From Oreocharis arfaki (lineage: Eukaryota; Chordata; Aves; Passeriformes; Paramythiidae): a DNA stretch of 64,000 bases. Within the stretch, counting starts at the first letter, position 1. Each line of letters starts with the position of its first letter. Positions 1-10,383 of this stretch are shown piece by piece. Below the pieces are notes generated by a model. That model was not told the DNA's origin, made no database searches, and saw nothing but the letters and a program-made list of their open reading frames with translations. The translations under genes and the position numbers were made by a program. The DNA lies in the NCBI GenBank assembly GCA_013398015.1, contig VZRR01010248.1, forward strand, positions 124,001 to 188,000. Direction: 5' to 3'.

Positions 1-3000
1 TCCATTCCTTTATCTAGTGAAATTATTAACCAGGAAATGGCTCCTGATACCAGAGTAGTCATGGGAGAGGAAGATTACAAAAGTGCATCACATTTCATCT
101 TCTGTAGTTCACTTTGCTCTATTTCTTGGACTCTGTGTGGACTTCTTTACAATTGCATCAGCACTGGTTTTATTACTTTACTGCAGTAGCATTTAAAAAC
201 TTTGTTTTATTACAAAAATCATATTCTAGAAAAACTTTTAAAATGCTTTAAAGATTATTGACATGCTAAAAGAATTAGGAAAAAAATATTATATGGCTAA
301 GGGGAAGACAAGTAAAAATGTGGTTGCGTTTTATTCTCACAAAATGAAAACAGCTTCTATGTGTATGATGTTGTCTCTCTTCTCTTTAATATAATTATTT
401 ATTGTTCCCTGCCTTGCCAAAACAAATCTAACAGATTAGAAGACAAACTAATTTGCCAGAACATGACCTATGTCTTCCTTCCCAATTTACACATTGAAGT
501 AACAAGGGTAGGCTTCACAATGTGTATTTATGTATTTCTACTCCTTTGATTATCGTCTTTTTGCCCTTTCCAAATCCCATGTCAAGGTGAAAGATTTTGA
601 GCTGCCAGCATTCTACATTCATAACTTAACAGAAAGGTGTTGTATTGAAGCTAGAGTAAATTTTGAAAATAATGGAAAATTATCATCCAAACTGTAAGAT
701 CTGACCAAAAATAATTCAGGAACCACATTTTTTTGACACATAGGTATTCAAAGCACATGAGCAGTTGAACACAGTATGCTGAAATCCTCCATGCATTAGC
801 CCAATTACTCATTCCCTTCAATGATAAAGAGCTCTAACCCTATAAATGGATCATCAAGCCTCAAGCCATCGACACATCACCTTTACTTTCATCTCTTTAC
901 CCACTGGTGCTGCTTTTCTTTTGTTTTAGTGAAACCGGCTGCCTGGCAGTGTAAAATAACAGGTGCATGTCTATCATTATTATAATAATTTTTTCCTATA
1001 ATTATTTTTTTCCTTGCAGTGCTGCTGGCAGGTCATTTATGTTGCAAAATTAGTACTTCTGTGGGAATACTGCAATTAAAATGCACGCTGCTATCAGATG
1101 ATTTCCTTTGAAACTCTTGAATGTAGTAGGTGTATTCTTAAGAGTTTACACTCATAAATGAAAGGTAATTCCCCATGGCTACATTATCTCCTCTTTAGAT
1201 GTGCTGTTATGTTTCAGAAACACTAGCCTGAACCAATTTGTATCAAAAACTTTTTTATGGCATAAAGGAAACATTAAAAGTGTGGTATAAATCAGAGGTA
1301 AAGTTAGTTTTGCACGAAGCCTACCTGCCTTCATGTGTTCTTTTATAATGACTTTGGGGGGAAGGGGGAGATAAGATAGACTTCCACAGTAGGAGCTGCT
1401 CAGCTCACTAATGCAATTTGAATTGTGTATCAATACATTAATGTTAAGGTCACAAAGTTAATGATGTTTAAAACTGTATTGTAAAATTTGCCTCAGCAAC
1501 CTCATAAGAGCAGGAGCTAATGAAGTACCTTTGATTTGTGGTAACACTAACCACCTTTCTCCAGCATCGAAGCACAAGGTTCAGAATTGTTGCTGGAAAG
1601 CTGCTTTGGTTTTTGTCCTCCTGACAGTATTTCTCACACCTATTTTAATGGGCCAAAGCAAACTCCTTCACAGAGAAACAGCATCTACCCTCCCAAAAGT
1701 TTCAGTGCTGTAGGCAGCCGTCAGAGCTTTCACTGGAGCTCTGCACATAGAACACCGTGGCATCTTTAAATTGATAATACTCTTGCATTTTACACTGTGT
1801 AAGAAACAAATCTACATTTTCTAACTATAAAACTACTATTTTTAATTTTTAGAATTCTAGTTACCCTGCGCTGGCTTATTCAAAACAGGAAATGTGTGTA
1901 GAATTTAAGATTTTGCTGTTAGTCCAATGAACTGTAACAACTCCAATAGTCCAATAGTACCTAGCACCCCCTTTATTCTGATGTTCTTATCACTCTTTTA
2001 ATGTTTCCCCAGTCTTTAAAGGTGATACCACAGTCCTCCTTGGGAAAAATCAGGGAGAGGGAAGTTAAAATGATTTCTCCATTTGGCATTTTGATGTTTG
2101 CATAAGGATGACAAGGATGATTCTCAAGGTAGCAATGGCAGGAGAGATTATGATGTCGATGCTTTCTTCCTCCTGAACTTTGTCTCTTTAGATTTATTAT
2201 TGCTTCTTTGCATCCCTGCCTTCTCCCTGCTTCCTGAGAAGGGGTGAAAGATGACCCACAGTGCCCCACTACTGCCCAGGGACTGCTTGGGGCTGCCAGC
2301 TCCTTCTCCAGCAGCATTCCCAGAGCTGAGCTCAGACAGGCTAGGCAATGGGCACTCAGCCATGGGGCACCTGGAGAACCCGGTTCAGCCCTACTCGGGG
2401 CAAGGGGTAAAGCCTAAGGAGATCTTGATATTAATACCTTAGATACTATTTTTTTATATGTCTACATATATGTATCTTTGGTGGTAAGTAAACAACAGTG
2501 GAAGTGAATACTGAATGTATATTCTGTCTTATAACAGACGAAGATGCAACTATCCAAGGCGGAATTACTAGGAGGTTTGGGAGCTCTTCTACCTTTAAGT
2601 AAATGAAGCATTTCACTTACTAAATACTTCCTCATATTCCTCCTGCTAGGGTTTGTCCAGTCCTATTCAAGGCCTCTGCGTTTTCTCCTGCTTGGATTAA
2701 TTCTCGTGCTAGAAATCGGAAATATCTCAATTAGGAGAAACTGAGAAACTAGAAAAATATATTCTAAACTTCCCTTAAAAAAAAAAAAAAAAAGCCCAAA
2801 AAAACCTCTTCCCAGAAAATGACATTATCTTAAAGGACTCAGGTGAAATCCCATCATTTTTCTCTATTATAGCTTCATTTGAAATTAATGAATTACTGGA
2901 TGAATAAGCATTAAACAGTCTGGAAACAAAAATAATAGCTATTTATAAACAGATTTTAATTTTCTTTTAGATTTATATCAGCTGTATTCCATCATGCTTT

Positions 3001-3347
3001 ACTCAGGGATCTGCTAATGTAGATAAGGACTTCTTAAGGACTTATGTCCGTAATAAAAATTACATTAATATGCTGTGTGTACTCAGTAAGCTGCCTTAAT
3101 TTTTTTTCTTTCCTCTTTTTTCTACTGCTGTACCAATTCCACTTAAATGGTGGCAAAGCTAAGCCCAAGAGTATAATTAAATTCTTTTTGAAACGTAATT
3201 ATTTCAGTTGTGATGTCTTTGATTTCTGGAAATAGTTAGAGAATATGGTAAATATATCTGTATAAGAAAAGCATTTAAGGCATGCCAAAACACAGACAAA
3301 GAGTACAGACAAATACAACCACAGATGGGCTATTCTGAGTAATTTAT
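1..3347. other. Unique AT-rich non-coding sequence
   Basis: I see no gene here. The stretch is AT-rich and holds a 14-bp AT palindrome at 976-989, a 17-A run at 2777-2793, and a GC-richer patch at about 2210-2400. That patch is open in several frames on both strands, which is what raised GC does by itself, and none of the predicted peptides resembles a family I know. No splice-flanked coding segment stood out. Confidence 0.6.
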
Positions 3348-3926
3348 TGTGCTGGTTTTGACTGGGTAGAGTTCATTTTCTTCACAGTAGTTTGCATGGG
3401 GCTGTGTTTTGCATTTGGGCTGAAACTGCCAATATTTTCTAGGGATGTTGTCGTGATCACTGAGCAGTGCTTGCTGATAGTCACTCTCTCAGACTGCGCC
3501 ACCAGGGAGTGGTGCCCCACCAGGGCTGGGGGTGCACAAGGAGGTGGGAGGAGACACAGCCAGGACACTGACCCCGACTGTCCAAAGGGATAGTCCATAA
3601 CGTATGTCATCAGGCTCAGCATATAAAGTTGGGGGAAGAAGGAGGGGAATATTTGGAGTGATGGCGTTTGTCTTCACAAGTCACCATTACGTGTGATGGA
3701 GGCCTGCTCTCCTGGGGATGACCAAACCCCTGCCTGCCCATGGGAAGAGGTGAATTAACTCCTTGTTTTGCTTTGTTGTTGTGTGTGGCTTTTGCTTTCC
3801 CCCTTAAACTGTCTTCATGTCACCCCACAAGTTTTCTCACTTTTACACCCACTGATTCCTAACACAGGGTGAACAATCGAGTGCCTGTCTGGTGTTTAAT
3901 TGCTAGCTGGGGTTAAAGCATGATGG
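3348..3926 (+). mobile_element. Avian ERVL-type LTR, near full length, probably solo
   Basis: The block opens with TGTGCTGGTTTTGACTGGG and runs to a GGGGTTAAAGCATGATG end. This follows, almost throughout, an abundant bird ERVL-type LTR whose consensus I recall. Shared landmarks are the CTTCACAGTAGTTTGCATGG motif near the start, GGGGGTGCACAAGGAGGTGG in the middle, a TATAAA box at 3622-3627, the GTGATGGCGTTTGTCTTC motif after it, and a TTTTCTCACTTTTACACCC stretch near the end. The usual CA terminus is mutated. No matching 5-bp target duplication survives, and no retroviral coding sequence lies on either side. It is therefore best read as an old solo LTR. The family name is from memory; the class call is fairly firm. 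Confidence 0.85.
3622..3627 (+). promoter_or_regulatory. TATA box of the LTR at 3.35 kb
   Basis: TATAAA lies in the context CAGCATATAAAGTTGGGGG, the position of the core promoter in this LTR family. The U3 side is upstream and transcription would run to the right. The motif is intact, but activity cannot be judged from sequence. Confidence 0.6.
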
Positions 3927-6900
3927 TCATGAAAATACTTTGCATTTCACAGCAGCGGTGTCTGTAGCTAATTATTGTCCTTCTTATGCTATCCTTAAAT
4001 CCAAGAGAAAAGTGTCTGTTGGACTTGGTTTCAGCAAGCAGCTCAAGCAGGGTAGTGATAATTTCAGAGGCAGAAGAGAACAAGATCATCTCTAGCAATG
4101 TGTCTGTATCCACACTCGATTTTAGGCTACAACCAGTAATTCTGCCTGCAAACCAGAACAGGCCTATCACTGCCTCTTAATACTGCTACTGATTGACTAT
4201 GTTTCTTACAGGGATTTTATTTTAAATTATTTCTTTTGTTTGGCACATCAACTGCCTATCCGTGCAGGGGCAAGTTTAAGGCAATAGATGGTGCCTAAAT
4301 TTCCTAGTTGCCCTCTGTCTGAGGGCTGAACTCCGAAAACAAAAGGTAGTGAAATAATTGCTTATGGGATACAGGAGAAAATTCTCTCCAGAGATGCTAT
4401 GGACAGATATCTCTCCCATACGACTGGAGTGCACTCTGCAGTGCTTTGCTCTTAGTGGTCCAAAAATAGAGCAGTTCCATTTGGAAAGAATTAGAAACAT
4501 TCAGTTGTGCTCAAGGTAAGAGTACTGATATTGGTTAGCAAAGTTAATAGGGGAAGAATGAAGAAATTTTTTACCTGACTGCATCAATTCACATAAGTGC
4601 AAAAATGAATAAATTCTGCAGGTGTGGTGTGGGTTAATGCTTTAAATTCCTGTACATTTATCAGCAGTCGCCACATCAATGCTCTCTAGTAACCCAAAAA
4701 CTAGCTACATCAATCACTGCAATTAATTCTGTTTCAAAACCTGCCACCCTTATCCAAAGCTGCTTGTTTTATTTATAATTTTGTTTTAATTTTACCCCCT
4801 TTCCCCACTCATCTTCTCTCATTTGGCTGCCAAGGGACGTTTGGATCACGGGACCAGACTCTGATTAGCCTGAAGTGTTGCTCCTAGATTTCAGCTGTTT
4901 GATATCTAGATTCCCAGCATCAGATGTGTAGCCGTATCCATCTGGCCCAATTGGTCTGTGTTTTATGCATGATTGTAAGGTATTAACTTCATCCTTTGGG
5001 TTTTTTGAGGGCTTTTTTTTTAGCTGTTTATTGACATTTTTGTCCTCTAGCTTCCAATTTCTTGTAGAAGACTTTAAAAAATTGCCTCTGCTTTCCCAGG
5101 TTGTATGGAGATGATTCTTGGTGACTTACTTTAGTCATGATTACTAAATCAATATTTTTCTCTTATACAACCAAACTGCCCCCTTTCTTTCCATGTTGCT
5201 TTTCTAAGTGTAGATTGACAATTTACTGGGGAATGAATGAGTGAAAAATTCAAAAAGGAAAAATTCAGCTACTTTTCACAGCACCTCTATAGAGTGCTGC
5301 TTTGCTGTCGAGCAAATGAGGTTAAAATTCCCCGTCAGTTCTAAAGCTCCCAGGCTTGGATTTGGCTGAGATTCCCAGAAAAGATGATACAGAACCATAA
5401 TCTCATTCTGGGGAAGAGAGGAAATACAGTGCACATGTTTTTAGAGCTGAAAGGTCATTGCTAGTTCACTGAATGATTTAGCAATATAAAGCTAGAATTA
5501 AATAATATTGACAAGCTTCATGAATTATACAAACTAATTCTATACAATATTTTATATGGATATAAAAATATAAACGAATTCCTGTCTCCTATCCATCCCT
5601 GTGTTCAACATTGCAGTGTTTTCTTTAGTCTTAGGGACAACAGTTCCTGTATTTCTCAGTCAAAAATGGTGTATTCTATTAAACATTTCCAAGAATTACC
5701 AGCAAAGATTTTTTTTCTTTATGAAAGAATTACTGTGAATGAAGAAAACAGGAAATGGTCCTGATTTTGATGCTTTGATGTACTTTCCCTTTCATGCACT
5801 TGTAGGGGGTTTTGACTGAATTTCAGAAAATTGGTCAATGCTAATTAAAAGCCTCTTAAGGAGATGCAACAATAAAATAAATTATTGCTGAATTAGTGGA
5901 ATGAGGAATTCGGATAGCTTCTGATAGCTATTTTTTGTTCAGTTTTATCACAAAAATTGAAGGAAAAAAATTATTAACTCTATGAAAAGAACAGGATCTG
6001 AATGTAAATTCTTTGGAATCATAGAAAAACTTGTCTAAGCTCACAGATTGTATGCATACATCTTATTTTTTTAAGTGACAGCTTTTTATACCTTTCAATT
6101 TTTGGATGATCTAAGCTGCTGAGGGATTTTAATATGTAAGAGAATGTATATTTTTAGTTTCATCCTGACTATGCCCTTTCAAAATAAACTGTAACACTGT
6201 TATTGCAGGTCATATTCTGCTAGACCAGATTCTACCTTGGTGTAGAACAGAAAAGTGAAGAGCTTGTACCTTCCACACCTTCCCAAGTAAAGGAATTTGG
6301 CAAGAACACCACAGCTCCTGTCATTACACTGTACAATAAACAGCGTGCTGAATAATTTCATCGTACTGTTACTAATATCAACATTGTGCAGTCTCAAGAA
6401 ATCATTTTACCAGAAAAATCTCAGCTCTTCACTTCAACACTTGCATCATTTAAGTTGATGCTTGTAATAAGGAAGATGGAAAAATTTTTGCAATATGCCA
6501 ACTGTCAGTGAAAGGTGGAAGGTAATAAACCATCCTGGTCTAAATGTAGCAATAGATCAGAAAAACTATCTAACCATCACAGCTGCTGAAGATCTTAAAA
6601 TGTCTTTTTTATTTAAACATAGCCTAAGGTTTGCTGTAAATGTACATATGAATATATCTTTAAAAAAAAAAGTCTATAGGAAATAGTATTCATATTGACT
6701 TCAACAATCCATAATGCAGAACTTCTCCTTGTTGCATTCAGTAACTCCATGACATTTCAGTGAGAGTTTTGGATGACTGATAAAATCTTTGCTTTAAGAC
6801 TTCAAATTACTTCACTTTGTGAATTCTCAAATAATGTTTTTTTTTTTTTTCATTTCCCTTAAAGTTTTGCATTTAAAGGAGTGAAGATTAAAGGATATAG

Positions 6901-8372
6901 GAAACAGGCTTCTTAATGTATGTGCTGTAAGGGTTTGTTTATATTTGTTGATAGCTCCAGGAGCTGTTATACAGAACTGGCTGGGCAATCACAGCGAGAC
7001 AATTTGTGTTTGCTGTAGCTGCAGCGCATGAACTGCAGTCAGCAGGGTGTGTGAGCAGGCAGTTCCTGCAGTAAAATATATGTACCACGATATATGTAGT
7101 CTGGGAACTGCATGGCTGAGCCTATGGCTGATGAACCTGGGCAGAATGGAGGCTCTAAAGAACAAATGGATTTGTCTGCCCATCTGTTCTCACAGAGAAA
7201 AATTATTTTGAGGAATACCACATTGCACAACTACTGAGGTGGAGAACTGGCTTTATGGAGCTGCTCTGGAGCTGAACAAGCTCATGGCTGCATGAGGCAC
7301 AAGGGTTTCCTGTGTCGGGGACTTCTGAGTGGATTTGATTTCAAAGGCAAAACTGCCATGCAGGAGCCAGGGTTTGATATTCACATACTTGAAAGAATAT
7401 GCATTTTGGTGGAATGGGGGTACTTAAAATACAACTTTCCCTTCTCAACATCAAATGTAGTATCTGATATGTGGGAACATAGTGAGATAATTGATTAGAT
7501 TGCAAGGTCAAATCTTGGTCGTCAAAAGAACTAATCTTCATGACATTGAAAATAATTGTCACCTTGTTCAACTACTAAAACCATGATGATCACCTTTTTT
7601 TTGATACCTAAGTGGCAGAAGTACATCTTTCTTGGCTATTCATCAGCATGTTAGAACTATAATTTGGTCCATTTTTGTTTCTAAATATTTTGTTTGTAGA
7701 ATAAGCTGATAATCTCATGATTTTTTTTTCCTTCTCACTTTTTAATATCCTGTATGCAAGGAATTGTACTATTAAAAAAAATTGGTTGGCATAGTCTCAT
7801 TGAGAACATGAAGAGCTGAAATGAATCTTGACATTGAAACTTCATTCAGAAGTTGCTGTTACATTTCTCATGAAGATGACTTTCAGTATTTTTTTCCAGA
7901 GATAAAATTTGTCTATGAATGTACGTATTTGGATGAAACAGATACTTAAAATAAGGTATTTGTTTTGAACTAAGAAATTTCCTTTGGAAAAGTGAACTTT
8001 TGCATTTTGCACTTATCTTATTGGAGATATTGCATTGAAAATAACTGCAAAAATTCATTTTTACTTCTTTTGAACTTATAATTAAAACATGATGTCTGAT
8101 TTTTTTTTGGTAAACTTCTGAGTGTATTACATTTATTTGAAAGCTGTTTTTCATCTCAATATGACTTTTTTTGATGGTTGAATTAAATTACAAAATTCTC
8201 TGTGAGAGCAGAGGTGGTTGATGGCACAATTTCTTAGTATCTTGGACAAAACTCAAGACTCTTAAAAGAGGACAAAAGAAGTTTCTTCTTCTTCAGGAAT
8301 GAAATATGGGAATACATATGTGGTATATACCTGAATCATAGCATTTATAGCATGTTATAAAAATATAGACAG
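3927..8372. other. Unique non-coding sequence between LTRs
   Basis: No gene or clear mobile element was found. It contains a 14-T run at 6837-6850, many short A/T runs and one imperfect hairpin described separately. A stretch at about 4640-4960 has mixed composition with homeodomain-like AATTAATT and CCAATT words and could be a conserved element. Predicted peptides are short (under 105 residues) and unrelated to anything I recognise. Confidence 0.55.
7059..7111. repeat. Imperfect inverted repeat (about 53-nt hairpin)
   Basis: An 8-bp perfect outer stem pairs GCAGTTCC at 7059-7066 with GGAACTGC at 7104-7111. Further in, two ATATAT words flank the loop GTACCACG, with internal mismatches between the stems. 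The size is near that of a small microRNA precursor, but the middle of the stem is poorly paired. I call it only a structure. Confidence 0.4.
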
Positions 8373-8436
8373 TGATGCCTGAAGTGGCCACTTAAAAAAC
8401 AATGACTAGACAGGAATAAGGGAGTAAAGGTAGATA

Positions 8437-8442
8437 TTTATT
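8437..8442 (-). terminator. LTR polyadenylation signal
   Basis: AATAAA on the - strand lies about 90 nt downstream of the TATA-like word in LTR copy 1, as expected for an LTR R region. The same site in copy 2 (10017-10022) reads AGTAAA and is probably weakened. Confidence 0.5.
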
Positions 8443-8531
8443 TGAAGGGCCTTCAAAGGTACACCCTGGGCAGCCAAAGGCTACTGCCGAAATGGACCCC
8501 GAGATGGACAACGAGACATGAGTTCTCCACA

Positions 8532-8539
8532 CTTTTATG
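8532..8539 (-). promoter_or_regulatory. TATA-like box of LTR copy 1
   Basis: CATAAAAG on the - strand sits where copy 2 has CTATAAAAG. The first position has changed, so this promoter is probably weaker than that of copy 2. Confidence 0.4.
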
Positions 8540-8820
8540 GGTTTGGTTCATTTGCATATCAAGGTTAATTCTCCAATTAATGCTTCAGTCAATGATGTGA
8601 TTTCCCCAGGCTTACTCCCCTTCTAAAGATGTTGGTTTACACATTTTGGGCCTAGGATAATCTGGAGACATGTGTCCTTGGAGACCAGGCTTGGAGAAGC
8701 TTTGTTATGTCTAACTAGAATGAGACAGCAGAAGTTAACAGGCTACAAGAAACTTCAGAGTTACACACTAGGCAATACAGGATTTGAAAAATATGAAAGT
8801 TAAAACCTAAGGCATCAACA

Positions 8821-9955
8821 CAAGCACAAAAATGTTTGAGCCAATGAACATCAAGAAAAAAATTTAAAATATCCCACAACCTCAAAAACCCACCAACTAC
8901 AATGACAACAGCCACGACAAAGGCCATCACTCAATGGAAAAGTGATTGCAATTAATTTAGGATTCTTAGAAAAAGAATTTATAGGTCCTATGTATTTAAG
9001 ATTGTCATTAATGATTTTCTTACCTCAATGACTTTTTTTAAGAGTTAGTTTCCTCAGAATTATGACTGAACTTTTGTGGAGCTGTGGGGCTCTTTTCTGT
9101 GTTGTTTTGGCTTTTTTACTTCCCCATTCGTTTGCTTATTCTTTAGCTCCTACAACCGTTGAATCTTACATGTAACTATGTTTGTCACTACAAGGGTAAT
9201 ATGTATGTTGGCTACTATAAGAGCCTAGCTGGTATTTTCTGATACTTGTTTTCTAGATTTTAGAACTCTGCTGATAGAACTCTTAGCCATGTCTTCAGCC
9301 AAGCAAAGTATAAGGCAGGGTAGTTTTTCAGAACTGTTGGAATACAAGTCTTGTTCTGCTTTGCTGGAACTTGATTAGAATATGCTTTATTTTATGGAAG
9401 GTTTTATTGACTTTTTGTTTTAATGGAAAGCCTAATGACATCAAGAAACAAAATTCATTATTTAAACAAAATGATTAAAAGCATTTTGTAATAGTCTATT
9501 TTGATAACAGAATAGAAAAATGAAAAGACTTAAAGAGTTAAAGAGAACAAGGATAAGGAAGAAGACCAAAAAAGTTGAAATTCCATTGCAATTGTCAGGG
9601 TCATATGTCGTATTTCAGAATATTTTCAAGAACTGTAGAGTAGCATTCTTCAAATTACATTAAAAATTATTACTTTCTCTACAAGAGGAAAAAGTTTCTA
9701 CGAAAGTCTCTGCTTCTGTCCAGAAGCAAAAGTCCTTTACAGTACCTATTAATGGGTATTTGGGGACTGTGACTTTTCAGCAGGTGGGTTTACCCAGCTA
9801 ATAACAATTCAAAGATATCTCAGCATTTCCAAGAGATTCCATTCCATTCCTTGAGTCTGGGTCTGCTGTGCTGATGTTTTCTAACATTAAAAACTGGTTT
9901 AACAATCACTTTTTTTAAAGTGATAGGACAAAATCAAGAAAAATTGCTATCACAT
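8821..9955. other. Spacer between two solo LTRs
   Basis: The spacer was checked as a possible provirus interior for the flanking LTRs. It has no tRNA primer-binding TGG next to the LTR at 9956, no purine tract next to the LTR ending at 8820, and no retroviral peptide. It is ordinary AT-rich sequence, with a small hairpin at 9905-9924 (8-bp arms ATCACTTT/AAAGTGAT). Confidence 0.6.
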
Positions 9956-10383
9956 TGATGCCTGAGATGGCCACCTAAAAACAGACTAGACAAGAATAAG
10001 GGGATAAAGGTAGGTATTTACTTGAAGGGCCTTCAAAGGTGCACCCTGGGCAGGCCAAAGGCTACACCCAAGACGGACCTGAGGTCACAAGTTCTTCACT
10101 CTTTTATAGGTTTGGTTCATTTGCATATCAGGATCAATTCTCCAATTACAACCCCAGTTAATGGTGTAACTACCCCAAGTTTGCTCTCCTCTTCAGAGGC
10201 CTTAGTTTACATATTTTGGGCCTGGGACAATCTAAGTGTGCTTGGAGAGTAAACCTAGAATGGCTTGTTATGTCTAACCAGCATGAGAGAGCAGCAGCTA
10301 ACAGGCCACACAAAACTTCAGAGTTACACACTAGGCAGTACAGGATTTGAAAAATATAAAAGTTAAAACCTAACGCATCGACA
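9956..10383 (-). mobile_element. Solo ERV LTR, copy 2
   Basis: On the - strand it starts TGTCGATGCGTTAGG and ends CCATCTCAGGCATCA, with the same internal landmarks as copy 1 in the same order and orientation. CTATAAAAG at 10101-10109 is a good TATA box. The octamer ATTTGCAT is at 10119-10126. The polyadenylation signal is changed to AGTAAA at 10017-10022. The flanks CACAT and TCTGT do not match, so no target duplication can be claimed. The sequences outside the two copies differ from each other, so two separate insertions, or two LTR remnants whose links were lost, are likelier than duplication of a larger block. Confidence 0.8.
10101..10109 (-). promoter_or_regulatory. TATA box of LTR copy 2
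   Basis: CTATAAAAG on the - strand is a strong TATA match at the expected LTR position. Any transcript would run leftwards toward copy 1. Confidence 0.5.

Larger units (their letters stand above)
8373..8820 (-). mobile_element. Solo ERV LTR, copy 1 of a family present twice here
   Basis: Read on the - strand the element starts TGTTGATGCCTTAGGTTTTA and ends GGCCACTTCAGGCATCA. It aligns along its whole length, with an estimated identity near 80-85% by eye, to 9956-10383. Each copy has an ATTTGCATAT octamer-type word, a TATA-like word, and a common end block containing ACACACTAGGCA and CAGGATTTGAAAAATAT. On the - strand CATAAAAG (8532-8539) is the TATA position and AATAAA (8437-8442) the polyadenylation signal. 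I recognise the 5' end as a bird, probably passerine, ERV LTR. No retroviral interior and no exact target duplication adjoin it. Confidence 0.8.

Noticed and set aside
1973..2317. 114-codon - strand frame overlapping other frames
   Set aside because: The GC-richer patch lowers stop density in all frames, and there is no domain or splice support.
8373..10383. Complete provirus bounded by two LTRs
   Set aside because: No primer-binding site, polypurine tract or gag/pol/env remnants in the spacer, and no shared target duplication outside the pair.
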